Of a DNA stretch of 64,000 bases, positions 34,559 to 43,900 are shown piece after piece. A model generated the notes under the pieces. It saw only the letters and a program-made list of their open reading frames with translations. It was not told the DNA's origin and did no database searches. The translations under genes and the position numbers were made by a program. Source of the DNA: Hydrocurvibacter sp036169815 (GTDB lineage: Bacteria; Campylobacterota; Campylobacteria; Campylobacterales; Sulfurimonadaceae); NCBI GenBank assembly GCA_036169815.1, contig JAVHOA010000107.1, positions 7,267 to 71,266 on the forward strand, read 5' to 3'. The first letter of the stretch is position 1; every line of letters begins with the position of its first letter.

Positions 34559-36088
34559 TTAATCAAACTTTTTCATAGTCACATCATCAAGGGATGGAAA
34601 AATATCTTTTTTAATGAGCGTTGGGGTGATCAGAATAAACAGCTCACTTTTTTTATTGATATTTTCATTGTTATGAAAAAGTCTTCCAAGGAGTGGAATA
34701 TCTCCTAAAAGCGGAACTTTGGTGTCGTTTTTTGTTGTTGTTTTTTCTATGAGTCCACCAATAAGCACTTTTTGTTTGTCTTTGACTTTGACAATAGAAC
34801 TCATCTGCTTCACGCGTGTGTCTGGAGGCATAGTTCTATTTGCTTGCGTTGCATTTTGTGAACCTGTAGCTCCGACATCAGCCGCATTAAGGAGTTCACT
34901 TGTAATTGGGTTAATACGCATCACAATATATCCATCTTCTGTTACTTCAGGAATAATATTGAGCGTGATTCCAACAAATATTGAGCCAAGCGTTGTTACC
35001 GTTGAAGAAGCTGGTGAGCCTGTCGTTGTTGTTGTGAGCGCACCACTGTTATAGAGGTAATTGAGCTGTTGTCCTACATTAATCACCGCTGATTGGTTAT
35101 TGAGTGTGAGCACTTTGGGGTTGGAGAGTACCTCAACATCTCCGTAAGTTTTAAGAAATTTCACGAGACCATTGACATCAAAATTTACCCCAAAAGAATA
35201 AGCAGGACCGCCTTGCCCTAATGTCTGTAAGTTGTTGACGCTATTGGCATAATTGGAATAACTTCCACTCAAAGAAAGATCAAATTTGCTCCAATTAACC
35301 CCTAAAGAGCTGTAGTCGTTATAGGTAAGTTCTATAAGATAGGCATCAATCATCACTTGAGAGTGCATGCGCGTTTCAAGTTTATCAAGATAATCTTGTA
35401 CAGCGTTCATCTGTCGCATTGTTCCTGTGACGCTGACAACTGCAGCATCTCGATTTACAAAAATTTTATTATTGAGTGTTTTATTATCATTTTTTCCCTG
35501 CACAATTTGTTGAACTTGGTCTTGGAGCTGATCCCAAAAAGTAAAAGTTGATACTGCATGAATGTTTGTGACATCGCTATTGGAACCTGTTGCTGAGCCT
35601 GAAGTGCTTGTGCCTGCTGATGAAGCCGTATTCGTACTTCCTGAGCTTGTCGATGCGCCTGTGTTTGCCGAGCTTGACCCCAATGCCCCAACAGTAATCG
35701 ATTTGGAGGAGTCCGTTGAGAGCGTTGTCATATTGATATAATCAATATTAAAATTGACAGTTTTTGTGTAAGCAACACGTATTAACTTCTTCTCTTGATC
35801 ATAATCATAAAAAAGATTATGATTGTTAAAGATGAACGTAAAAAGCTCATCTGCTTTATAATCTTTAATATTGACCATATCTAGTGGCTTAGAGAGTTGC
35901 GCTTTGGCCTCATCATCATCAAAAACGACACTAATATTACATGTTTGTGTTACATCTCGTAAAAGATCTAGAAGTGTTAATGCTTGGTTTTGACTCTGTT
36001 GCGCAGAAAGTGTAAAGCGTTTAGAGTCACACTCATCAGCATAAAGTAATGTAAAAAGTGCAAACCAAAGGATAATAAATATTTTCAT
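34559..36088 (-). CDS. mshL: MSHA-type pilus secretin
   Basis: A 509-residue secretin with a signal peptide (MKIFIILWFALFTLLYA), a periplasmic N domain (about 45-125), a low-complexity Ser/Thr/Gly/Ala linker (about 138-176), another N domain (about 180-245) and the C-terminal secretin barrel domain (about 310-500) with VPLLGDIPLLGRLF and the VLIGGLIEKTTTK stretch. It forms the outer-membrane gate for the pilus. The linker is longer and simpler than usual and could vary between strains. It overlaps the MshK-like gene by four bases. Confidence 0.92.
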   Translation of the reverse strand: MKIFIILWFALFTLLYADECDSKRFTLSAQQSQNQALTLLDLLRDVTQTCNISVVFDDDEAKAQLSKPLDMVNIKDYKADELFTFIFNNHNLFYDYDQEKKLIRVAYTKTVNFNIDYINMTTLSTDSSKSITVGALGSSSANTGASTSSGSTNTASSAGTSTSGSATGSNSDVTNIHAVSTFTFWDQLQDQVQQIVQGKNDNKTLNNKIFVNRDAAVVSVTGTMRQMNAVQDYLDKLETRMHSQVMIDAYLIELTYNDYSSLGVNWSKFDLSLSGSYSNYANSVNNLQTLGQGGPAYSFGVNFDVNGLVKFLKTYGDVEVLSNPKVLTLNNQSAVINVGQQLNYLYNSGALTTTTTGSPASSTVTTLGSIFVGITLNIIPEVTEDGYIVMRINPITSELLNAADVGATGSQNATQANRTMPPDTRVKQMSSIVKVKDKQKVLIGGLIEKTTTKNDTKVPLLGDIPLLGRLFHNNENINKKSELFILITPTLIKKDIFPSLDDVTMKKFD

Positions 36089-36462
36089 TGTGCTTCCTTG
36101 ATAGTGAGTAAATGTTTTGGGATTCCCAGTGGAATCATTTTGAGAAGATTTCCATTTTTAAGGGCAACAAACTGATTTTGTATAGTAACAATTTCGCTTC
36201 CATCGAAGCGTTCACCTATGCGATACCATCTCCCATTAATAAATGCTTTGTTATTCATAATTGCACTCACAACACTCGGTGGTGGCGCAACAAATGACGG
36301 AGGCGTTCTTAGTTGATTTTTCAATGGTAAAAACATGGCAGGATCTACGATAATCTTAGGTACTTTGTGCTTGGCAGTTTTACGAAAAGGATCATACATG
36401 TAAGCCTGTGCAATATTGGAAAAACAGACGAAAAGAAGCATGAAAGCGAGCATCTTTTTCAT
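36085..36462 (-). CDS. MshK/PilP-like periplasmic protein
   Basis: A 125-residue exported protein: signal peptide (MKKMLAFMLLFVCFSNIAQA), then YMYDPFRK, a proline-rich linker (TPPSFVAPPPS) and a small beta domain with INGRWYRIGERFDGSEIVTIQNQFVALKNG. That domain is the pattern of MshK/PilP-type secretin partners, which bridge the inner-membrane complex and secretin. The segment AYMYD is encoded by a TACATGTA variant (36394-36403). Start and stop overlap the neighbours by four bases each. Confidence 0.78.
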   Translation of the reverse strand: MKKMLAFMLLFVCFSNIAQAYMYDPFRKTAKHKVPKIIVDPAMFLPLKNQLRTPPSFVAPPPSVVSAIMNNKAFINGRWYRIGERFDGSEIVTIQNQFVALKNGNLLKMIPLGIPKHLLTIKEAQ

Positions 36463-37088
36463 AGCACAACACCCATATAAAGTAGCACCAATTCAAAAGA
36501 TGGTTTTTCTTGATTTGCCTCTACATGTAAGCTCTCTACTTGAACAAGAACATTTTGTGATTCACTAAATGCTATGAGTTGCGCGATAGCTGGAAATCTT
36601 CCGATTCCTTTGATAGTAAGTTTTTTAACCTGATTCACTTTTCCAAAATAGGTTTTATTGGTGTCTTGTGAATCCATACTTTCTATTTTTATTTGCAAAG
36701 CAACGGAACGCTGTAGCAGTAAATCTAGCATTTTTGCATAATGTTCATTACCTAAAATAAGCCCTTGAGAAAAACTCATTTCGCTAATCATCGCTTCTTT
36801 TTGCGCGTTTAATTCAATCTCGTGTATTTTTTCTTTTTCAAGGGATTTATCGGTTGTTTTGATTTTGCTTGCGTACATGCTAGGTGAATTTTGTGAAATC
36901 TTTTCAACTAAACCAGCGTTCTCATCTTGCAGTGCAATGAGGGCATCAATGGCGTCACTGACATAAAAAAACCATCCAAAGAGTAAAATTCCAAGGGCAC
37001 TACTAAATGAAATCATCCATTGTTGTTGGCGAGTATAGGCTTGAAGTTGTGTATCAAGCGCATCAAGTTGTGTTTGGATAAAGCTCAT
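36459..37088 (-). CDS. MshJ/PilO-like pilus assembly protein
   Basis: A 209-residue bitopic protein with a membrane helix at about 24-44 (MISFSSALGILLFGWFFYV), a coiled-coil segment (about 45-105) and a ferredoxin-like periplasmic domain (about 110-205, KKLTIKGIGRFPAIAQLIAFSESQ). This is the PilO/GspM layout. It should pair with the MshI-like protein encoded just upstream. It shares four-base overlaps on both sides. A TTACATGTAG variant (36521) encodes SLHVE. Confidence 0.8.
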   Translation of the reverse strand: MSFIQTQLDALDTQLQAYTRQQQWMISFSSALGILLFGWFFYVSDAIDALIALQDENAGLVEKISQNSPSMYASKIKTTDKSLEKEKIHEIELNAQKEAMISEMSFSQGLILGNEHYAKMLDLLLQRSVALQIKIESMDSQDTNKTYFGKVNQVKKLTIKGIGRFPAIAQLIAFSESQNVLVQVESLHVEANQEKPSFELVLLYMGVVL

Positions 37089-38548
37089 CGAGTAACCTTT
37101 ATGAGACTATGATAACGTGTAGTATTGTCATCAAGATCGATGCGATGGGTTTGGACATTTTGGTATCCACGAGCAAAAAGACCACGCATCACTTTGGCAA
37201 TATTGTAGCGTTTATTATAATCAGAGACCACACTTATATTAATCTCTTTTGAACCATTTTGATCCAACACAAGCGCGCCAAGGCGGTATTTTCCAAGTTC
37301 AGCAACTGTATCGTTAAGAAATTTTTGTCGTTGCATGTGAATATCGTTTATCAAAGATGCTGTTTCTTTTGCCGCATAAAAAAGAGCAATATCCTCTTGA
37401 ATCTTCCTATTTTTTTCTTTTTGTTCCAAAAGAAGCGTGTTATTTTTTTTCAATTGCGTTGCCAATTGCTGGGTTTCTTTCTGTACTAAAACTAACTTTG
37501 CTTGCAACTCTTCATTACGACTTTGCTCCTCAAAGCTCATCCATAAAAGTGTCAGTATGCCAATAAGTAAAGCAAGGAGCGTTCCTCCAACTACAGCGAG
37601 AAACTTCCCGCTTTCTCGTGTGTACCATTTTGGCTTACGAGGGTATGGTGAGAGATTAAAACTACTTTTATCTGTAGCAAAATACTCAGCACAAAGTGTA
37701 CGGTGAAGTTCATCGGGAGCTATAGCATCTCGTGTTAGTGGTGTTACTACAACACTAGCAAGTCCATACGCCTTAAAAAAACTCTCCAGACCTAAGATGG
37801 TTTTTGTCTCAAAATCAAGATAGCAGTTATCAACCCCCGCTAAGCCAAAAAGACTGCGTTTATGGTTGATGGTTTGAACAATTCTTTCAATATTTTTAGC
37901 AATTCGCTCTTGAATAAGGATAAATTTATCAAGCTCTTGGGGAAGATAGTTCTCTTCTACTAAACCTTTTTCTTGGAGAATTTGTTTGAGTTTTGAGAGT
38001 TCCAATCCAGTTTCAACTGCAATAGATGCCATCGTCTCAATGGTTCTATGTGCAATATAATGCCCATTTTGATACACGACTGCAATCGCTTCCTCATCAC
38101 CCCAGTAGATAAAAAGATCATTTGCAGGAGCAAGATTCCCATAGAGTGTCGAATAGATGACAAAAGTAGGAACAATTCGATCAATTGCAGCAACTTTTGT
38201 AAGTGTTTCTTGAAAATATTCTTGCGCTTTGGTATGAGAAAGAGCAAAAGCCTCAACAAGGGCATCATCATCATTCGTAATAGTATGACGAATATAGCTG
38301 ATTGTGTACTCTTCATCACTGTTGAGATTTCCCTCTTCAAACATTCGCATCTCAACTTGAATGGCCATCTCTTCATCACTAAGTCGATTTGAAAGTTTGA
38401 GTGTTTGAACATTGAGCATACTCAAAGGAACAATAGCCCCAGAAGAAAGATTTACCAGCTCACTATTTGAACTCTCTGTAAATTTTGCATCATTATAAGT
38501 TGCAATGCGATCATGTTCTAGCAAAAGAATAGAAGATTGTTGTTCCAT
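37085..38548 (-). CDS. MshI-like (PilM/PilN or GspL-type) pilus assembly protein
   Basis: A 487-residue protein. The cytoplasmic part (1-310) has an actin-like fold flavour, with FIYWGDEEAIAVVYQNGHYIAHRTI as strands of a GspL/PilM domain. A membrane helix follows (about 317-336, FLAVVGGTLLALLIGILTLLWM). Then come a coiled coil (about 340-395) and a periplasmic PilN-like domain. Thus PilM- and PilN-type parts are fused in one chain, as in GspL and MshI. It shares its stop with the start of the MshJ-like gene and follows a minor pilin gene by 18 bases. Confidence 0.8.
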   Translation of the reverse strand: MEQQSSILLLEHDRIATYNDAKFTESSNSELVNLSSGAIVPLSMLNVQTLKLSNRLSDEEMAIQVEMRMFEEGNLNSDEEYTISYIRHTITNDDDALVEAFALSHTKAQEYFQETLTKVAAIDRIVPTFVIYSTLYGNLAPANDLFIYWGDEEAIAVVYQNGHYIAHRTIETMASIAVETGLELSKLKQILQEKGLVEENYLPQELDKFILIQERIAKNIERIVQTINHKRSLFGLAGVDNCYLDFETKTILGLESFFKAYGLASVVVTPLTRDAIAPDELHRTLCAEYFATDKSSFNLSPYPRKPKWYTRESGKFLAVVGGTLLALLIGILTLLWMSFEEQSRNEELQAKLVLVQKETQQLATQLKKNNTLLLEQKEKNRKIQEDIALFYAAKETASLINDIHMQRQKFLNDTVAELGKYRLGALVLDQNGSKEINISVVSDYNKRYNIAKVMRGLFARGYQNVQTHRIDLDDNTTRYHSLIKVTR

Positions 38549-38566
38549 CGGCCCACTTACTGAAAT

Positions 38567-39031
38567 TTATAGTTTTTTACAATCGTTGATTGTAGCATAT
38601 CCACTCTGAGGGAAAAGCTTAATTGTGCTGTTTTTGTCACTCTTTGTAAAATTTATATCCATCGGCGCACGGAGTAAAGAACTCAGTTTTGTGTCACTGC
38701 TTGTATGAGGACGGCCTAAAGAGTCAAAACAGATTGTCGCATAGGAAGTTGTAATATCAGATTTAATCTCATGATGCATTGAACCTTTGTTGTCACTTGC
38801 ACTGTTGAGCGTTGCTTTATCAAGTGTAAGACTTGCTCCATCTGCACAGTTTGTATTGCCACTTTCATACCCAATAGCACGATACCGTGCTTCTTTGAGC
38901 TTTAAAAGCGTGTACTGCGCATCTTGTTTTGTATAATCTGGTCGTGCCAGATAAAAGCCAATCCCGCTCAGCACTCCCATAAGAATAATCACAAAAATAA
39001 GTTCAAGAAGGGTAAAACCATATTTTTTCAT
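38567..39031 (-). CDS. Minor pilin/pseudopilin (MshC/MshD-like)
   Basis: A 154-residue type IV pilin-like protein. The leader MKKYG is cut before F6 in GFTLLELIFVIILMGVLSGIGFYLA, with Glu at position +5 as required for assembly. The C-terminal domain contains four cysteines that could form disulfides (near residues 61, 96, 150 and in between). A class III leader of five residues matches MSHA-type pilins. It is one of six pilin-like genes in the operon and overlaps the previous pilin gene by four bases. Confidence 0.85.
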   Translation of the reverse strand: MKKYGFTLLELIFVIILMGVLSGIGFYLARPDYTKQDAQYTLLKLKEARYRAIGYESGNTNCADGASLTLDKATLNSASDNKGSMHHEIKSDITTSYATICFDSLGRPHTSSDTKLSSLLRAPMDINFTKSDKNSTIKLFPQSGYATINDCKKL

Positions 39032-39495
39032 GGGCGCTGCAGGCTCCTTTTCATAAGTCGGACTTGATGCGCAAGTTTGAGAGATGGATTTGTTTTTGGA
39101 TCTTTGGACGTGACTATAACGGTCATATCGATCATTCCATTAGACTCTTGTGTTTGTATTGTTTCGTTTATATCATTATTGTTACTATCTTTTTGTGTGC
39201 ATCCAGTTCCATCAGAAAAATAATATTTATTGATTGTAATATTGGCATCAAAGCGTTGATCGGGGGATGTGATATTTATATATTGCAAACAATTATTGCC
39301 ACTGCGCGAATGTCCGCTTACATGTAACAATGCCTCTTCGGTCGCACTTTGTAAAAAAAGCTCCGCTTGCTCGCGGGTATAGCTATCGGCATAATGCTGC
39401 GCACCTAATGAAGTATATTTCATGGTAACACTCACGATTCCACCAATGAAGAGGATGATGAGAAGCACTTGTGGAAGCCCAAAACCCTGACGCAT
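39028..39495 (-). CDS. Minor pilin without the +5 glutamate (MshP/PilX-like)
   Basis: A 155-residue protein with leader MRQG before FGLPQVLLIILFIGGIVSVTMKYTS. It has no Glu at +5, unlike the other pilins, as in MshP- and GspK/PilX-type minor pilins that initiate or cap the fibre. It contains two cysteines (about 67 and 101). The downstream and upstream genes overlap (ATGA and TAATG). A perfect palindrome (39318) encodes LLHVSG, which lies in the globular domain. Confidence 0.82.
   Translation of the reverse strand: MRQGFGLPQVLLIILFIGGIVSVTMKYTSLGAQHYADSYTREQAELFLQSATEEALLHVSGHSRSGNNCLQYINITSPDQRFDANITINKYYFSDGTGCTQKDSNNNDINETIQTQESNGMIDMTVIVTSKDPKTNPSLKLAHQVRLMKRSLQRP
39318..39327. repeat. 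TTACATGTAA palindrome 11
   Basis: Perfect copy in the minor pilin gene that lacks Glu +5, encoding LLHVSG. Confidence 0.9.
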
Positions 39496-40343
39496 TAAAA
39501 CACCACCTTTTGTTTAGATAAGTGAACCGCTCGTGTTTTATCTTGACCAACTGTTTGGTTCATATCAACTCCAAGGCGAATCGTACCATTGACAATATGC
39601 GCACGAAAGCCATTTACATGGCGTGCGAGTAAAGTCACATTCCCATCACAAAAATTTTCTGGAGTAGTAGGATTTTTCCACGGCCGAAAGTTATAAAACA
39701 AGAGTAAGTCGTTATCGTTAAAGCTCGCAACATTGCTACATGTAACGTCAGCTTTTCGTGCAATCGCATACGCGCTATCGACGAGATAGTATTTTTCATA
39801 AATTTTTGTTACTGGTGTGGCGTTTGGCAGTTTGATGCTATTATCAGCCATAGACTCTATTGCGTAGGGCTGATCCGCTTCACCCTCTTCAAAAGTCCCT
39901 GCAAATTTAAGTCCTAAATTCGCAATGTCAAAACTTCCCCATTTGTCAGTTTGATTGGCTTGAAGGGCAATGCTAAATGTGTTGGGCGTATAAAGCGTTG
40001 GCTTACTAGAGCGATTCATATCTACAAACCCACTATAAGCGCCCGCTTGATACGCTTCGCTCGCCGTGCCGTACCACTGCAAGATAGTTCCATTTGTCGT
40101 CTCATCCATCAAGACACAATTTGTTGCAGCTGTGCAAGAGTAAAGAGACATCGGCGCACGATTGTAAAGTAACAAACTCAACTGATCGAGCGCACTTTGA
40201 CTATCGATGGAAAGGGTGCTGAGAATTTTCGCTTTTTCGCTTCGAATCGTGATGGCTTCAAATGCCTTAAACATGCCCACAGACAAAACAGCAGTAATAA
40301 CAACCGTGATAATCATCTCAATAAGTGTAAAAGCGCGACGCAT
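39495..40343 (-). CDS. Large minor pilin (MshO/PilW-like)
   Basis: A 282-residue pilin-like protein: leader MRRA, then FTLIEMIITVVITAVLSVGMFKAFE with Glu at +5. Alanine rather than glycine precedes the cut. The globular domain of over 250 residues is in the range of MshO/PilW proteins. I start at base 40343, where the ATG overlaps the previous gene's stop (TGATG); two extra codons beginning with GTG are possible. A TTACATGTAG variant (39736) encodes VTCS. Confidence 0.82.
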   Translation of the reverse strand: MRRAFTLIEMIITVVITAVLSVGMFKAFEAITIRSEKAKILSTLSIDSQSALDQLSLLLYNRAPMSLYSCTAATNCVLMDETTNGTILQWYGTASEAYQAGAYSGFVDMNRSSKPTLYTPNTFSIALQANQTDKWGSFDIANLGLKFAGTFEEGEADQPYAIESMADNSIKLPNATPVTKIYEKYYLVDSAYAIARKADVTCSNVASFNDNDLLLFYNFRPWKNPTTPENFCDGNVTLLARHVNGFRAHIVNGTIRLGVDMNQTVGQDKTRAVHLSKQKVVF

Positions 40344-40990
40344 CACCACGACCTACTGTTTATGTGAATATTTCCGAGATTGTACGCTGTATAGTTGAGA
40401 TTGGTGATGCACTTAGAAGTTTTTGCAAACTTATTGGTATCTGCATATTTAACTTTTACACTTATCATTTTGGCATTGGATGTTTTACCTGCAGGTGTGT
40501 TTATATCGGTATCTTCATTGACATATTTTACAGTGCTACTTAGTTCATAAAGGTTTGTGCATGCACTCGTTGTGACAACATTTCCATGATAATCATCAAT
40601 GTCATTGAACTCATTGGCACTCTCTTGCCCAAGCGAAGCAGAAGCATTAAAATCATACGTTCCATCTTGCAGCGCTCGACAATCCCGTCCACCAACAAAT
40701 CCACCTTGTCTATATCCCAACGCGCCACCTTTTGCATTTGAGATGTTGCAATCATAGTTTAAAACGCCATCGGTGACATTTAAAATCTGGTCGTTTTGTG
40801 TGTTGTTGTTATCCCACGGCAGATTGATGATGGCTCCCATCATCGCCATTGCATTAAACATCGCTTCCTCTTTAACGGTCAATTGTGCACTTTGATTCAT
40901 CGAGATAATAAGTTTTGGAATAACAGTAAATACAATCCCAATAATCACCATGGAAAAGATAAGTTCTATAAGCGTAAGGCCTTTTCTCAT
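40343..40990 (-). CDS. Minor pilin (MshD/PilV-like)
   Basis: A 215-residue pilin-like protein with leader MRKG before LTLIELIFSMVIIGIVFTVIPKLI and Glu at +5. It carries several cysteines in the globular domain (CNISNAKGG, RDCRAL, TSACTNLY, SKCITNL), likely disulfide bonded. It starts within the end of the mshQ-like gene (ATGA overlap), so the tip-like protein and the minor pilins are made together. It resembles MshD/PilV-type priming pilins by size and order. Confidence 0.82.
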   Translation of the reverse strand: MRKGLTLIELIFSMVIIGIVFTVIPKLIISMNQSAQLTVKEEAMFNAMAMMGAIINLPWDNNNTQNDQILNVTDGVLNYDCNISNAKGGALGYRQGGFVGGRDCRALQDGTYDFNASASLGQESANEFNDIDDYHGNVVTTSACTNLYELSSTVKYVNEDTDINTPAGKTSNAKMISVKVKYADTNKFAKTSKCITNLNYTAYNLGNIHINSRSW

Positions 40991-43900
40991 CGGAAGAGTT
41001 TAATCCCTTTTTTTGTTGTTTGTTTGCTTTTTTGTATCTCAAAATCGCTTCCGCTAAAAGTTCCACTGTTTACGCCTTTGCTGTTATCTTTGAGCGTGTC
41101 TATTGTATTGGTTGTTGGAACATATTCATAAGTAAATTCATTGTTAGCCGGAGAAACAAGAAGCCAACTTGGAAGCTCCATTTTCACTGTTTGTTTCGTT
41201 GCATTTGTCGGATCATCATAGTCAATATTGATTACATGTAAGCCATTTTCAGGTGGCGTAGATGTTGTAAATGTAAGATGCGTTGTGCCTGGCGAAGGAA
41301 TTGTTACACTCCCCTGCGAAGCAAAATCGTGATCGGTATTACGGTACCAATAGAGAACATTTTGCGGTTTGCCGTTCAAAAAAGTATTGGAGGCATTTTT
41401 ACCATACACTTCAATCTCTACGGGATCTGGAGTGCTCGCTTGGTTTGTTTGAATATCATAGGCGTGGATACGACCATAGACAAAGGTGGCATTTGAATCC
41501 GGCGTATGCTCTCCTTTGACAGTTGGATAGCTCGCATCTGCTACTTGAATCTTGGAAATATTCAGATCAAAAGGGTTAACCGGTTTTGCATCACTACGAT
41601 CGAAATTTATAAGAACATTGAGCTTTGCGCTCCCTTTGTCGTTGGTGGAAAAAATGGTTTTTGGTAGATTCAAAAGAGTAAAAGTGCCGGCGCCTATGCC
41701 AACTGTTCCAGAAATAGGGCTATTTGTTTCAAGATAATGCAGGTTTATGAGGTTTGCCGATGGATCGATAGTGAGCGGTTGGTAGTTTATGGTCGCATTC
41801 GTCGCATTGGCATAACAATCGGTGTTGTAGTTTGTTGTAGTCGCATTATTGGCATTTTGGGCGGTGATTGTAGCATTGAGTTCTGCTGACATTTTGGAGA
41901 GGTTAGTGTCATTGGAAAGATAGGTAAAGGCTCCATTTTTAAAATCAAGAAATGTAGAAGTGACTTTGAAATGGTGCGGAACAACAGTGATTTGAGCGAC
42001 TGTTTCGCCGATTGGTAAAAGATTGGCGGAGTAGGTACTTCCATCGCTGACATTGGCATCATCACAATCTACCGCCGTAAAACGTGAAGCACATGGCTTT
42101 GCGCTATCGGAAATATTAAGGTCAAGCAACCCAACTTCACTGTAAGTTGTGGTGAATTTTTTAAATCCATTTACAAATGAAAATGAATTAGGATTAGGAC
42201 TCCACGTCCCAGTGATACAACTTGCGTTGTGTTCTTTGAGTGAAACATCAAAACTTACTCCCGCACTTTCATTATAATTAGTCGAAGCGCTAAGGCTTGC
42301 ATTCATAGGTGCGGTAAAATTGATATCAAAAGGGATTCCCGCTGTAGCTTTGGAGGAGTTTATAGTAAATTTGTCAGGGCGCACCGCAAAAAAATCACTC
42401 GCGAGGGTTCTGTTGTCATCGCCTGTGAGTGGAGAGGCGGAGCAGTTTAGCGTGCCATCTTTCTTCCAAGCGATCATCGGGGTAGCTTTTTTAGACGCTT
42501 TGTTTATGGTGAAGCTTACCAAAGAGCTGTTTGTGGCAGGATTGAATACGGTCTTTGTTTCTACCCAGTTTCCACTCAGGCTCACATTGTTTTCATCCAC
42601 AATTTGCACACAAACGGTCCCGTTAAAATCTTGCAATCCATTGTTAGTTTCGTTGAGAGAAGTGACATTGAGATCAAAAGATTTGCCAACGATTTTAGTT
42701 GAGATATTTCGATCGCTCAGCGAGCGAAAACTATCCCTCGCATCAAAAGCGAAATTGGTTTGTGGTTTTTGATTTCCAATAGTACCACAACTGAATGCTT
42801 GAAGAAGAAAATTATCTGCTTCATGGATGTTGGTGGCACCTCCAGTTGAACTTGTTAAGCTTAAACGAAAATTTTGTGGTGCAGTTGCACTTTGAGTGGC
42901 ATTATACCAAGGGATAATTTCAACAAAAGGAGAGTTAGAAGAGGTTTGGCGATCAACTTTTAGCCATGTTTCATTAGCTCGAGTATCAATAGAGAGCCTA
43001 TATTTGTGACCGTTACTATTTTTATCAATTTCTGGATTAAGCGTAGTTGTTCCTGTGAGATAAGCGTAGCCTACTGCTTTATTCCCGCTTCCTCGTATGG
43101 CAAATGAGTCTATTTCTCTATCTGTTGGAGTTTGATCAGAGGCACTCTCTCCGCCAACTCGTCCTTCAGTTGCGGCTGAATAATTGCCAAACTCATCGAT
43201 ACCGAATCCAAGCCATCCTCCTGCAAATCCATTGACTCCATTTTTTTGCGCGTATCCTAGAGAACCTCCATTGGCCCCAGCTTTAGGTGTTATACTTGCA
43301 TCTGAAAGAGTGAGAGTCATACCATCAGCCCCATTTCCGCCATACGCAAACTGATCAAATTCAATTTCAATATAGTTTGCATCAGCTGGAAGCTCTCCGT
43401 TGAGAGTTGCTAAAGTCGCAATATTTTGGTTTGCCTCAGTTAAGCGTAAGCGCCCCCCAAGGACTGTGGGAGTGTAATTTTTCCCCGACACATCCCATTT
43501 TCCAACCAAAGAAGGATTGTTAAAATTTTCATTCCAGCAACTTGTTAGTGAAGGGCGGCAATGAAGACTCGCGCGCGCAGTCCCATCGTAGTTTTTGCCT
43601 ACCTTTTCATTGTCATAGATAGTGCCAATTTCTGAAACACTTAGACTTTTGTCAAATATCTTGACTTCGTCCACGTAGCCATTTAGATAATTATTTCCTG
43701 ATCCACGTCGCGCTATATAAAGAGGTGAAGTTCCATTTGTGGTCGTACCGTTAAATTTGCTAGTGGCTTCGACAACCAAATTACCGTTTACATAAACTCG
43801 CGCAAAACTCCCTTTTTTCAGTACGCCTGTAATGTGATACCAAGTATTTAAGTTTAAGGTTCCTCCCGAAATCTCTTTATAGGAACTGCCGTTACTTTGC